From Pelovirga terrestris (GTDB lineage: Bacteria; Desulfobacterota; Desulfuromonadia; Desulfuromonadales; Geopsychrobacteraceae): a stretch of 64,000 nt of DNA. A program made the position numbers and the translations under genes. The stretch covers positions 79,490-143,489 of the forward strand of contig NZ_JACWUN010000009.1 of NCBI RefSeq assembly GCF_014773365.1. The letters are read 5' to 3'. Numbering within the stretch: the first letter of the stretch is position 1; every line of letters begins with the position of its first letter. The notes beneath the pieces are model-generated. The model searched no databases, had not been told where the DNA came from, and saw nothing but the letters and a program-made list of their open reading frames with translations. Shown one piece after another: positions 28,102 to 36,676 of this stretch.

Positions 28102-29076
28102 TTAACGGCAATCATAGGTAACGCCCATGGCCTTATCGATGGTACGTACCACGGCCCAGTGCTCTTTGTAGCTGATAGGAATAAATTTGGCTTCACCTGA
28201 ATTCTTGAATTCTTCTTTTAAGACGGATCCCTCCCAGGGGAAGCTGAAGAAGGCTTCCTGAATCTTTTTTTGCAGCTCCGGATGGAGATTGTACACCACC
28301 CCGTAGCCGGTAGTCGGGAAGGTCTGCGACTTGTAGATGGTCACGATCTGCTCAGGATTTACCACGTCCCGCGAAAACATACGATTCAGCACCGAGTTGG
28401 CAATGGCTGCCGCTGGATAGTCCTTATTGGCAACCCCGAGAATCGAATTGTCATGCTTGCCGGAAAACACCGGCTCATAATCCTGTTCAGCGATCAGACC
28501 ATATTCCGCTGCGAGTAATGCCGAAGGGGCCTTGAACCCGGAATTGGAGGTCTGGGAAGTAAAGGCCATTTTGCCGCCCCTGATATCCTCGATTTTACTG
28601 ATGCCGGAACCGGGATAAGTAATGATCTCCATCTCATAACCGAAACTATTGTCAGCCCGCGCCATCATAGTAAAGGGGCGAAAGCCGGCACAGTTGACCG
28701 CCAGGGGATTGGAGCCGGTGTTGAAGCCCGCGACATGAAGTCGGCCGGCACGCATAGCCTCAAGTTGGGCAGCGTTGGATTGAACCGGAAAGAATTGCAC
28801 TTTTTTGCCGGTAACCTTTTCCATATGTTTGATGAAGCCATCCCATACTTTGGCATAAACAGCCGGATCTTCAACCGGCGTGTAAGCGAATACCAGCGTT
28901 GCCGGATCGACCCACTGCTTTGGATCCGTGGGAATATCTGCTACCAGGTCGCCATCTCTATCGCTAAAGCGTGGATCCATTGCTGAAGCAGCACCGGCAT
29001 TGAGGACTAATAACAGGAATAGGGCAAAGAGCAGCAGGGTTAAGTTTGTAGCGTGTTTTCGCAGGTGTCTGGTCAT
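28102..29076 (-). CDS. phnD: Phosphonate/phosphite-type ABC transporter binding protein (PhnD family)
   Basis: This 324-residue periplasmic protein has a signal peptide (about residues 1-32). The mature protein starts DPRFSDRDGDLVADIPTDP and contains LHVAGFNTGSNPLAVNCAGF and FTSQTSNSGFKAP, where PhnD proteins contact the phosphonate/phosphite oxygens with Ser/Thr side chains. It differs strongly from the other two PhnD proteins in the window. Members of this subgroup occur in PhnD-PhnC-PhnE-PhnE operons; the true ligand could be a phosphonate or phosphite. Confidence 0.85.
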   Translation of the reverse strand: MTRHLRKHATNLTLLLFALFLLLVLNAGAASAMDPRFSDRDGDLVADIPTDPKQWVDPATLVFAYTPVEDPAVYAKVWDGFIKHMEKVTGKKVQFFPVQSNAAQLEAMRAGRLHVAGFNTGSNPLAVNCAGFRPFTMMARADNSFGYEMEIITYPGSGISKIEDIRGGKMAFTSQTSNSGFKAPSALLAAEYGLIAEQDYEPVFSGKHDNSILGVANKDYPAAAIANSVLNRMFSRDVVNPEQIVTIYKSQTFPTTGYGVVYNLHPELQKKIQEAFFSFPWEGSVLKEEFKNSGEAKFIPISYKEHWAVVRTIDKAMGVTYDCR

Positions 29077-29342
29077 GGGGTGGTTGTCTCCTTTAAGAAG
29101 TCAGATTGGCTGTGAATGACTACGGCCCTTACGCATTCACCAAACGTGAAAGGCTTTGATCATGGATTTGTAGAGGTGGCGGATTAAGACAAAGCAAGAT
29201 CCCGGTTAGAAATTGATGAGTGATGCACTTTGCCGCGCTTTGGTTTGGTCTGCCTTAAATTGAATACAATTCTTATGGTTTTCTTATCTAAAGCTAACGC
29301 TAAGGCAGATAATCGGGGAAAACCAAAAGGAGAGTAATCAGT

Positions 29343-31772
29343 ATGGCACTAGCCGATTTACACGTTCATTCGAAATATTCCAATCACCCGTCCGAGTGGT
29401 TTCTGCAGCGCCTTGGCGCTTCTGAATCCTATACCGAACCGGAAACAATCTACGCCCTTGCCCGCCAGCGCGGCATGGACTTTGTCACCATCACCGATCA
29501 CAATCGGATCAAGGGCTCTCTTGAGCTGGTGGAGAAATATCCGGATCGCTGCTTTACCGGGGTGGAATCAACCGCCTACTTTCCCGAAGACGGCTGCAAG
29601 GTTCATATCCTGATCTATGGTCTTGATCGCGAACAATTTGCCCGCATCCAGAATCTGCGAAAAAATCTCTATGAATTGCGTGATTATCTCAAAGCAGAAG
29701 ATCTGGCCTGTGTCGTCGCTCACGCCACCTACGCGGTCAATGATCGCTTGAGCCTGGAACATCTGGAAAAACTGTTGCTGTTGTTCAATCATTTTGAGGG
29801 ACGTAATGGCAGTCGCAGTCCATTGCACAATGATTCGTTATCCATGGTTCTGTCGCAACTGACCGCTGATGATATCGAGCGTCTGGAACAAAAACACGGC
29901 ATCGCTCCCTGGGGAGAAATGCCGTGGAAAAAGGGTCTGACCGGCGGTTCCGACGATCACGCCGGTTTTTTTATCGGCAAAACCAGCACCAGGGTGGTAG
30001 CGAAAACTCCGGCAGAATTTATTGACCAGATCAAGCAGGGTCGCTTGCTGCCGCAAGGACGGCAAAACAACTTTCAGGGACTGACCTTCGCTATATACAA
30101 GATCGCTTTCGATTTTTCTCAGCACAAAAGTACCGCCTTTGCCCACTCGACCTTGAGCGATCTGACCCGCTACCTGTTCTCTGAGGAAAAGCTCAGCTTC
30201 AAGGATCGTCTGCGCTTAAACCGTATGCGGTCACAGAAGAATAATCATATCTACCAAAGCATTGTCCGGTTGATTGAAACCAGCCGTAACCTCGATCAGG
30301 ACGACATCGATACCCGCCTGGAGCTGCTCTACGACTGCCTCAGCGATATTTCTGATCAGTATTTCCGCTCCCTGCTGGAATCCCTCACCACCAACCTGGA
30401 AGAGATGGATCTGATCCGCATCATCGCTGGTCTCTCCTCCAGTATTCCGGGGATTTTTCTCTCCGTCCCCTTTTTCTCGGCTTTCAAGCATATGTTCGGT
30501 GACCGCCGGCTGATCAACAGCCTGGTCACCAGCCTTGGCCATGTCAGCGAACCCAAGGCTAAAAAGATTCTGTGGATGACCGACACCTATACCGACCTCA
30601 ACGGGGTCTCCATGACCCTGCAGACCATCGGCCGCCTGGCGGATGAAACCGGGTACGGCATTCGAATCCTCTCGAGCCTGACCGCAGCGCAGCAGGAACA
30701 GAACCTGCCTGCAGCGAGCCTCGTGATTCCGCCGCTGCATTCTTTCAAGCTGCCTCATTACGAGGAGTTGACCATTAGTGTTCCGTCGGTGTTGCGTATG
30801 CTCAAGGCGATCTACGAGGAAGACCCTGACGAAATCTATGTTTCGACACCGGGGCCGGTCGGTCTGCTTGGGGTGCTCATCGGTCGCATGCTGGGAACCC
30901 CGGTGAAAGGGATCTACCATACCGACTTCACCATGGAGGCCGAGGCGATCATCGACCAGCCGGAGGTTGCGGCCCTGATTGAGAAGTACAGCCAGTGGTT
31001 CTTCAATCAGTTCGACACCCTGCTGGTACCGACGACGGAGTATATGGAGCTGCTGAAAAAGCGCGGCTATCGTCATCGCCACATGGAACTGTTCCGGCGT
31101 GGGTTGCGGACTGAGCATTTCAAGCCCCAGCCGGTCACGATCGGCAAATCCTGTAACCATTCCCGGTTGCTCTATGTCGGGCGTATTTCCAAAGACAAAA
31201 ATCTTGATTTTTTGATCGATGTCTATCGCCGTATTCGCCAACAGCATGCCGGCATTTCCCTGACCATTGTCGGTATTGGCCCTTACCTGGAAACCCTGCG
31301 GACTCATTGTTCCGATCTGCCCGACGTTACCTTTACCGGCAAGGTTCCTTACCCTGACCTGCCGGAGCTCTACAATCGTCACGATCTGTTCCTGTTCCCC
31401 AGCACCACCGACACCTTCGGCATGGTGGTCCTCGAAGCCCAGGCCTGCGGTCTGCCGGCACTGGTCTCCAACATCGGCGGACCACGCGAGATCGTCCGCG
31501 ACGGACAAACCGGTTATGTTCTCGATGTGTCATCAACCCAGGGCTGGGTAACGCGCCTGGAGGAGCTGCTGGCTGATCTGGCACATGGCGGTAACCTGTG
31601 TCGATTGTTGGGAAGAAACGCGCGGGAACGGGTCGAGTCGACCTATAGCTGGAATACCATCCTGGAGGATATGGTGCGCCCGGAGATTGAGTCTGTTCGC
31701 CCGTTGCGCCACCGCCAGCCCTCACCGATTAAGAGGATGCTGAAGTTCGCGTCGAATATGATGGTGCACTGA
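29343..31772 (+). CDS. PHP phosphoesterase domain fused to a GT4-type glycosyltransferase
   Basis: This 809-residue protein has two enzymatic halves. Residues 1-230 form a PHP domain with metal ligands in DLHVHSKYS, TITDHN, GVEST, VVAHATY and GGSDDHAG. Residues 405-790 form a GT-B glycosyltransferase of family 4 type (WMTDTYTDLNGVSMTLQ, LYVGRISKDKN and DTFGMVVLEAQACGLPALVS, the E-x7-E motif). A helical linker joins them. It probably transfers a sugar to a lipid or carbohydrate acceptor while the PHP half hydrolyses a phosphoester; the partners are unknown. The ATG at 29343 follows AAAAGGAGAG. It is divergent from the upstream phnD. Confidence 0.85.
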   Translation: MALADLHVHSKYSNHPSEWFLQRLGASESYTEPETIYALARQRGMDFVTITDHNRIKGSLELVEKYPDRCFTGVESTAYFPEDGCKVHILIYGLDREQFARIQNLRKNLYELRDYLKAEDLACVVAHATYAVNDRLSLEHLEKLLLLFNHFEGRNGSRSPLHNDSLSMVLSQLTADDIERLEQKHGIAPWGEMPWKKGLTGGSDDHAGFFIGKTSTRVVAKTPAEFIDQIKQGRLLPQGRQNNFQGLTFAIYKIAFDFSQHKSTAFAHSTLSDLTRYLFSEEKLSFKDRLRLNRMRSQKNNHIYQSIVRLIETSRNLDQDDIDTRLELLYDCLSDISDQYFRSLLESLTTNLEEMDLIRIIAGLSSSIPGIFLSVPFFSAFKHMFGDRRLINSLVTSLGHVSEPKAKKILWMTDTYTDLNGVSMTLQTIGRLADETGYGIRILSSLTAAQQEQNLPAASLVIPPLHSFKLPHYEELTISVPSVLRMLKAIYEEDPDEIYVSTPGPVGLLGVLIGRMLGTPVKGIYHTDFTMEAEAIIDQPEVAALIEKYSQWFFNQFDTLLVPTTEYMELLKKRGYRHRHMELFRRGLRTEHFKPQPVTIGKSCNHSRLLYVGRISKDKNLDFLIDVYRRIRQQHAGISLTIVGIGPYLETLRTHCSDLPDVTFTGKVPYPDLPELYNRHDLFLFPSTTDTFGMVVLEAQACGLPALVSNIGGPREIVRDGQTGYVLDVSSTQGWVTRLEELLADLAHGGNLCRLLGRNARERVESTYSWNTILEDMVRPEIESVRPLRHRQPSPIKRMLKFASNMMVH

Positions 31773-32167
31773 CTTTGTTGAACTACATGCTTGCCAGTAG
31801 GTTGTAAACCCTTGCGCTCTCTTATCTTCTTGTCGCTGTTCTTCGACCTTTCAGGTTTGTATTCGCCCTTGCTCCTTGTGCGGTAGGAGCATATTTCTCT
31901 GCGAGGTGCCATTTTATTCTGCCACATCGTCACTTTTTGTCACTGCTCGCAGGAGGATCTTAACTCCGCGGCGGGTAGAAACAAGATAGCCAACCAACTA
32001 GATAAAACCCGATTATAAACTAAAATAAGTGATCTAATTCAGTTAGTTGGAGGTATTGTTAGGTTGATTGAAAACCATAAATAGTAAAAAATAAACTATC
32101 GATTTGGTCAGCAGAATAAAAAGATGCGTAACATGCTGTTTTAAAAGGTGAAAATGAAAATTTCTGC

Positions 32168-32196
32168 TTGACAGGTGGCGGGTGAAGGTCCACAAT
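32168..32196 (+). promoter_or_regulatory. Sigma-70-type promoter
   Basis: TTGACA (32168-32173) is followed after 17 bases by CACAAT (32191-32196). It lies upstream of the small zinc-ribbon gene at 32255, with an A/T-rich upstream stretch. Confidence 0.6.
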
Positions 32197-32199
32197 TTA

Positions 32200-32219
32200 A
32201 CCATAAAACCTTTTATGGT
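32200..32219. promoter_or_regulatory. 9-bp palindrome in the leader (possible operator)
   Basis: ACCATAAAA and TTTTATGGT flank CC. The palindrome sits directly after the predicted -10 box, a typical place for repressor binding; it could also be a leader hairpin. Confidence 0.45.
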
Positions 32220-32254
32220 AAAAAATCATCTATATAACGAAAGAGAGGCTGACA

Positions 32255-32467
32255 ATGCGTTGTCCAGTGTGTGGAAGTTACGATCAGAGTGTTTTATCAA
32301 TGAAATCCAAGCAATTTGCCGAGGGGTTGGTGGAATGTTCGGGTTGCGGCAGCTCCTGGGCGATCAATCATGGTCATGCTGAAATGGTTGTTGATGCCCA
32401 TCCCCAGAGTTTCCTGACGGGGCAGACTGAATGTGTCGAAGCTGACGATTATGTATGGGCCGCCTGA
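32255..32467 (+). CDS. Small zinc-ribbon protein
   Basis: This 70-residue protein has two CxxC pairs (CPVCGS at the N-terminus and ECSGCGSSW near residue 30), a probable zinc ribbon, then an acidic tail (ECVEADDYVWAA). The ATG at 32255 follows AGAGAGG. Its function is unknown. A damaged second copy of this gene and of the next small gene exists at 51982-52313. In this intact copy a 137-base element separates the pair. Confidence 0.7.
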   Translation: MRCPVCGSYDQSVLSMKSKQFAEGLVECSGCGSSWAINHGHAEMVVDAHPQSFLTGQTECVEADDYVWAA

Positions 32468-32496
32468 GGTCTTAGTCTGCTAAAAATTTCGTGTCA

Positions 32497-32633
32497 GTTC
32501 AGCACCGGATCGGGAGTCCTATGTCAAGGGACGCTTTTCGTCATCCATGACCGCTTTTTGTCGCCGTCCATGGCGACAAAAACCCTTGCCACAGGACCCC
32601 CGACCCTGCGCAAGGATAGAGCTGAATAATTAC
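32497..32633 (-). repeat. Dispersed intergenic element, copy B (long form, nested palindromes)
   Basis: Read on the minus strand it starts GTAATTATTCAGCTC and ends CGGTGCTGAAC, the same ends as copy A. Inside are an inverted pair of TCCTRTG.CAAGGG segments and a perfect 11-bp palindrome (TTTTTGTCGCC, 32555-32582, loop GTCCAT). It separates two small genes that are directly adjacent in the decayed duplicate at 52 kb. Confidence 0.8.
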
Positions 32634-32653
32634 AAACTTTAAGGAGAGATATT

Positions 32654-32854
32654 ATGGAAGCACATAATTTAAGTGTAGCGGGACCCTGTCGTTGTGGTGG
32701 TCAGGTCAAAATTTTCGGGCCCAGCGATTTTGCTCCACACAGCCATTGGGGACTTTACTGCTCGCATGATAACTGTGAGCATATGGTGAACGGCGAAACC
32801 CTGGAGGCCGCTATTCTCGAGTGGAACCACAGCCTGGAACCGGCCCACAGTTGA
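32654..32854 (+). CDS. Small Lar-like zinc-ribbon protein
   Basis: This 66-residue protein has CRCGG near residue 13 and CSHDNCEHM near residue 36, then LEAAILEWNH. The CxCGG...C...C...A...WN layout resembles the restriction-alleviation protein Lar family, a small zinc ribbon common in phages and bacteria; here the function is unknown. The ATG at 32654 follows AAGGAGAG. A 3'-truncated relative lies at 52143. Confidence 0.65.
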   Translation: MEAHNLSVAGPCRCGGQVKIFGPSDFAPHSHWGLYCSHDNCEHMVNGETLEAAILEWNHSLEPAHS

Positions 32855-32923
32855 GCTGAAAAGAGAGTTAGCTGATCCGACCTGGGGGCGACTGCCCTCG
32901 CAGTGCGCCCGCGGGCGGCTCGG

Positions 32924-33322
32924 TTAGTTCTTTTTTGAAGTCTTTTTCTTTGACCCGGACGATTTCTTTTTGTCCTTGCTCTTTTTGGCTTGAGTGGAAT
33001 TCTTTTTATCTTCTTTCGCAGATTTTTTCTTCAGATCCTTGTTCTTCTCCTTGCTCTTCTTTTTCTTCTTCTCGACTTTTTTGTCCTTGTCTTTTTTGCT
33101 GGAGTTACCAGGTGGCACAGGAGTGTCTGCTACCGCAGCTCCGATCAATAGCCGGGCGGCCTCGATCACCTGCCCGGCACGGATGGTATTGAATCCTTTG
33201 ATGGCAGCCAGGTCGCCAATTCGTTTAGCGGCGAGATCTTCAGCGCTGTGGATACCATGATCAGCCAGCAAAACAGCAGTGGTCGGACCGATTCCAGGGA
33301 CTTTTTCGATGGATGTTGGCAT
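32924..33322 (-). CDS. Helix-hairpin-helix protein with lysine-rich tail
   Basis: This 132-residue protein has an N-terminal HhH DNA-binding domain (IEKVPGIGPTTAVLLADHGIHSAEDLAA, residues 4-31, then IKGFNTIRAGQVIEAARLL), like RuvA/PolX-type hairpins. From about residue 73 to the end it is almost only Lys, Ser, Asp and Glu, histone-H1-like and disordered. ATG 33322 follows GGAGAATTCAC. It is last in the operon CHAD-ParA-CYTH-RHH-HhH. The lysine/serine/acid tail resembles PASK-type tracts that bind polyphosphate, fitting the CHAD and CYTH neighbours; that link is inference. Confidence 0.8.
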   Translation of the reverse strand: MPTSIEKVPGIGPTTAVLLADHGIHSAEDLAAKRIGDLAAIKGFNTIRAGQVIEAARLLIGAAVADTPVPPGNSSKKDKDKKVEKKKKKSKEKNKDLKKKSAKEDKKNSTQAKKSKDKKKSSGSKKKTSKKN

Positions 33323-33344
33323 GTGAATTCTCCTTGATGGTGGG

Positions 33345-33515
33345 TCAGCTCTGTTGGTGCTCCACAACAAACCTGCGGATAAAACGCCTGATTTCACGGG
33401 CTGCGCTGGTGTCCAGTTCCTCACATAAGGCAACAAACTGGTCCCGTTCGGTAGCGTTGATACGGATCAGCAGTTGACTGTCTTTTTTGCCGCCCTTTTT
33501 CTGTTTGTTGCTCAT
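33345..33515 (-). CDS. Small ribbon-helix-helix protein
   Basis: This 56-residue protein begins with MSNKQKKGGKKDSQ, then QLLIRINATERDQFVAL, a beta strand plus helix, and SAAREIRRFIRRFV, a second helix: the ribbon-helix-helix DNA-binding fold of CopG/Arc type. It overlaps the CYTH gene by 4 bases (ATGA). As a DNA-binding protein inside the operon it may autoregulate; a 15-bp palindrome at 36323-36337, just upstream of the first gene, is a candidate site. Confidence 0.75.
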   Translation of the reverse strand: MSNKQKKGGKKDSQLLIRINATERDQFVALCEELDTSAAREIRRFIRRFVVEHQQS

Positions 33516-34024
33516 TTTTCCTCGTCGGTCTGTTGGCCGGTACCTTGACCAATATCCGCCGGTAAACCGGCGGTCGCCAACATGGCATTGCTAAAGGCAC
33601 GATCCCGGGTGACCTCACGGCCGACAAAGTCCGGCGGAACAAATTCGCGACTGTCGGCAACCGTCGCAAATTCAACTTCAAGCAGTATCAGCGGTTCCAG
33701 CGCACCGCGAAACAGATCCATTTCCAGACAATAGCCTGACTGATCCAAGATATAGCGGGTTTTTTCAACCCGTTTTCCTGCGGTCAGGGGCCAGAGCATG
33801 GCGAACAAATCGCTGTTGATTTCTTTTTCCTGTTCCTGCCGATCCAGACCACTGCCCCGCTTCAAGGTCATGGTGCAGCACCCGGCGCGGTTGCGGATGC
33901 GCAGTTCCTGTTGTGTTTCAAGAAGCAGATAACCCTGATCGATGTTTTCACCCTGGTGGTCATCCAGAAGATCCGCCGGCAGGGAAGCAACCAGAAACTT
34001 GCGTTCAATCTCCCTGTTCGTCAT
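33512..34024 (-). CDS. CYTH domain protein (triphosphate tunnel metalloenzyme)
   Basis: This 170-residue protein has the N-terminal EIERKFLV motif and alternating basic/acidic strands (ELRIRNRAG, CTMTLKRGSG, VEKTRYIL, CLEMDLF, LILLEVEF) of the CYTH tunnel fold, which hydrolyses inorganic triphosphate or similar polyphosphates using divalent metal. It follows the ParA stop with no gap and overlaps the RHH start. Tripolyphosphate is the most likely substrate given the CHAD partner. Confidence 0.85.
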   Translation of the reverse strand: MTNREIERKFLVASLPADLLDDHQGENIDQGYLLLETQQELRIRNRAGCCTMTLKRGSGLDRQEQEKEINSDLFAMLWPLTAGKRVEKTRYILDQSGYCLEMDLFRGALEPLILLEVEFATVADSREFVPPDFVGREVTRDRAFSNAMLATAGLPADIGQGTGQQTDEEK

Positions 34025-34780
34025 CTATCCAATACCTTCTAGCTGGAGTTCGACCTCTTCCCATAACGCCAGATAAGCCCTGTTCGCCTGGCGCCCGCGG
34101 GCAAAGAGGTCGAGGGGTGCGCGATGGACCCCCATTCTTTCAACATCGGTTGAATAGGGGATGGCATGGCGCAGAATACGCTTGTACCGCTGGCGCATGC
34201 CCAGGGCCGTATCACGATGCAGCTGCTTGCGCGCATCGACCATGGAGAAAAACGGCAGAAGCTTTTTGCGGTCATAGTCCTTGTCTTTAAAAAATCGCAC
34301 CAGCTGATCATAAGTGCGTTCCGATAAGGGGGTAGGAATCACCGGCACCAGAATCAGATCGGCGGCGACAAAGATATTCTCGGCCAGGCGACTGACGGAT
34401 GGTGGACAGTCGAGCAGGATCAGATCGTAATCCTGACTGATTTTTTTCAGCAGGCGCCGCAACACCGTTTCTCTGGAATCCGTCTGTTTTAACAGAATAT
34501 CGAGATTGCGCAGGGATCGTTGGGCCGGAATAAGATCCAGGTTGGAATAGTCACTTTCCCTGATCTGCCCCATAAGGGCATCCGTTTGTTCTAATGTCTG
34601 TTTTTTCCACTTGCTGCCCGCTTCCGGGCGCACCCGGAAATAAAAGGAAGAGGCCCCCTGGGGATCAAGGTCGATCAACAGGGTTCGCTGCCCTGATTGT
34701 GCTGCTCGGTAGGCCAGATTGACAGCGGCGGCGGTTTTTCCGACCCCGCCCTTGAAGCTGTAACAGGCAACTATTTTCAT
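34025..34780 (-). CDS. ParA/Soj-family ATPase
   Basis: This 251-residue P-loop ATPase has the deviant Walker A KGGVGKT (residues 10-16), TLLIDLDPQGASS as motif A', and LILLDCPPSVS as Walker B. ParA-type proteins form ATP-dependent gradients on the nucleoid that move plasmids, chromosomes, carboxysomes or other cargo. No ParB is adjacent. It overlaps the CHAD gene by 4 bases (ATGA), so the cargo may be the CHAD protein itself. Confidence 0.88.
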   Translation of the reverse strand: MKIVACYSFKGGVGKTAAAVNLAYRAAQSGQRTLLIDLDPQGASSFYFRVRPEAGSKWKKQTLEQTDALMGQIRESDYSNLDLIPAQRSLRNLDILLKQTDSRETVLRRLLKKISQDYDLILLDCPPSVSRLAENIFVAADLILVPVIPTPLSERTYDQLVRFFKDKDYDRKKLLPFFSMVDARKQLHRDTALGMRQRYKRILRHAIPYSTDVERMGVHRAPLDLFARGRQANRAYLALWEEVELQLEGIG

Positions 34781-36291
34781 GATCCACCATCCTGTGCCGC
34801 TGCATCTGTAAATAGTTCTTGAAACTGTTCGGCGATCTCGGTGCCGGAAAAAGCCGCTATCATGTCAACCACCTGCCCCCGCTCATGTTGTCGTTTGCTG
34901 TAAAGTACGGCGATCAGTCCGTTGATAGCATCCCGCTCGGCGGTCTTTATTCCAGCACCGCTCAGCAAAGACTCAAGGAATAAGCATTGAGAGGAATAAT
35001 CATTAAAACGTCCGAGATTGTCCTGTAACTTTTTCAGCGCCTTGATCAATCGTCGCAGCTGATCGTAAGAAAAGAGTTCAGCAAACAGTTCAAGCAGATA
35101 TCTCAACTTTTTGGCTTCGATGCGTACTTCATGAACCTGCTCGTCGGGGGTTTCAGCGTCAATGCGGGCACCATATCGTTGTATCTTCTGATATTGTGAC
35201 AAAATCTTGCGGCTGACCTGTTTCTTTATCGCCATACCTGAATGCCGGGCAGAGAGATCCGGTGGTTCTTTTAGCTGCAGCTTAAGTAGCTGAGCATGTT
35301 CAAGGTAATCTTCCTTTTTGAGGGTTACCGTGACCTTGCGCCAGACCTGTTGGCGACGGCGCTTCAACCGTTTAAACAGGTCATCAAGCCCAGGTTGGAA
35401 ATGGGTCGGCAGCATCGCCCGGTAGTTATCCTGATCAAGCAGAAAAACATCGAGGTCACGCAGTCGGTTGGTGGCTTGAGCGATCTTTTTCAACTCGCTA
35501 CGCAGCGTCTGGTAACGTTTTGGCGGAAGTGCTTTTTTAAACAGGCTGAGCAATGAGCGCGCCTTGCGTAAATTGACCCGATACTGATGGGTAAATTCGG
35601 TATCGATGTCGGCGATCAGCCCTTCTTCCTGTTGCCGTGCCAGGCGTAGCAGTTCAGCGACCATTCCCATAACCGCTTCTGTTGTTGGTTGATCCGGATT
35701 AAGATGAAACGCCGGTTTCGTTGCAGGAGGGTCCGGGTTCAGGCCGCAGCGTTTAAGTAGAAATTTGAGGGTTATTGCTGACTGGCAGGCTGTGGCTACT
35801 GAATTGAGGTCATTTACAATAGCTTGCGCCTCCTGATCATAGCCACGCAATGACTGTATTTTCAGAAAAAAGGAGGTCGTTGGTGTTGCGTCAACAAGAT
35901 GATAAAGGGTGGCGCGGGCAACAATTTTGTCATCGTTATTCAGAAAAGCCGAAGACTGCTCCTGCCATTGACTGCTAAATTGAGGCAGCAGCGCGCGTAC
36001 GCAGACCAGGGGGTTCAATGCCTCGAAAAGGGGGTCATTTAGCTGTGTGATAAAGGATGGCCACCGCTTGGCATGAACAGCGACACGAAGTTGATCATCG
36101 CGATCATAGAGCTCCAGGCGCTTGCCGGCGACATGCAGCAGCACTTGGTCGGACATCCAGATCGACCAGTCGACGGTATCCAGGACACAAAGTTGGCGCT
36201 GCTCAAGTCTTTCTGCGCATACCTTCATTCTGGTTAATTGTGCCAACTCAGAAAGAGAGAGCGATTTTTTAAGCTCAAGATAATAATTCAC
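34777..36291 (-). CDS. CHAD domain protein (polyphosphate-binding)
   Basis: This 504-residue protein has a C-terminal CHAD domain (about residues 225-495) with the conserved basic helices FTHQYRVNLRKARSLL, NRLRDLDVF, VHEVRIEAKKLRYLLELF and LQDNLGRFNDY. CHAD domains bind polyphosphate and are found on polyphosphate granules in other bacteria. The N-terminal 200 residues may be a degenerate CYTH-like domain, since CYTH-CHAD fusions are common, but the EIERKF motif is absent. The start is a GTG at 36291 without a strong ribosome site. It is first in the operon. A fragment of a second copy of its 3' end lies at 52273-52340. Confidence 0.85.
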   Translation of the reverse strand: MNYYLELKKSLSLSELAQLTRMKVCAERLEQRQLCVLDTVDWSIWMSDQVLLHVAGKRLELYDRDDQLRVAVHAKRWPSFITQLNDPLFEALNPLVCVRALLPQFSSQWQEQSSAFLNNDDKIVARATLYHLVDATPTTSFFLKIQSLRGYDQEAQAIVNDLNSVATACQSAITLKFLLKRCGLNPDPPATKPAFHLNPDQPTTEAVMGMVAELLRLARQQEEGLIADIDTEFTHQYRVNLRKARSLLSLFKKALPPKRYQTLRSELKKIAQATNRLRDLDVFLLDQDNYRAMLPTHFQPGLDDLFKRLKRRRQQVWRKVTVTLKKEDYLEHAQLLKLQLKEPPDLSARHSGMAIKKQVSRKILSQYQKIQRYGARIDAETPDEQVHEVRIEAKKLRYLLELFAELFSYDQLRRLIKALKKLQDNLGRFNDYSSQCLFLESLLSGAGIKTAERDAINGLIAVLYSKRQHERGQVVDMIAAFSGTEIAEQFQELFTDAAAQDGGS

Positions 36292-36322
36292 AATTGGCTA
36301 CCTGTAAAAACAGCGAAAACGT

Positions 36323-36337
36323 ATATACATTGTATAT
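36323..36337. promoter_or_regulatory. 15-bp palindrome upstream of the CHAD operon
   Basis: ATATAC and GTATAT flank ATT, a perfect palindrome about 32 bases before the CHAD start codon. Its length and position suit a ribbon-helix-helix operator, and the operon encodes an RHH protein. Confidence 0.4.
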
Positions 36338-36413
36338 CATGAGATTGCGCTCCTCAATAACAAACAGACATGTCGCTGAAATTCCTGATACCATCCTGAA
36401 AAAACTGGTGCAA

Positions 36414-36479
36414 CAATTCAGCACCATCCTTGCCACAGGATCCAAAGGCCCTGCGCGAGGACAGGGCTGAATAGTTACG
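36414..36479 (-). repeat. Dispersed intergenic element, copy C
   Basis: On the minus strand it begins CGTAACTATTCAGC and ends GGTGCTGAATTG, with a GC-rich imperfect hairpin between (TCCTCGCGCAGGG paired with the CCTGTGGCAAGGA side). It marks the boundary between the CHAD operon and the phosphonate transport genes. Confidence 0.8.
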
Positions 36480-36676
36480 TTTTTTCATTATTTTTTTCGC
36501 GTTTGTTAAAGCGGGGCCAGGTCGTATCAAGGGCTAACAGTGATTCTACAACCAACAATGCTCAAAAGTCGTTAGTTGCCGGAGCGAGGGCATTTTTCAT
36601 AAGGTGCGATGTTATTGCACGAAGTCTCAGCGTTTGAGGTTTCCTAAAAGCAGCATCTTAAGAGTTTCCTCAGTAA

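Larger units (their letters stand above)
31773..32254. other. 482-base intergenic region
   Basis: No convincing gene is present. A small hairpin (GCTCCT / AGGAGC, 31871-31890) followed by ATATTTCT may end the glycosyltransferase transcript. CCAACTA and TAGTTGG at 31994-32000 and 32044-32050 form a spaced inverted repeat. The A/T-rich right half holds the promoter and palindrome listed separately. Confidence 0.5.
36292..36676. other. 385-base intergenic region between the CHAD operon and the phosphonate island
   Basis: No gene is visible. It contains the palindrome at 36323-36337 and the dispersed element at 36414-36479. The rest, to the end of the fused permease gene at 36677, is plain sequence. 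Confidence 0.6.

Noticed and set aside
30231..31508. Long minus-strand open frame (425 codons) opposite the PHP-glycosyltransferase gene
   Set aside because: It lies wholly antisense to a gene with complete domain motifs, has a low-complexity Gln/Gly/His-rich product and no ribosome site; it is a shadow frame.
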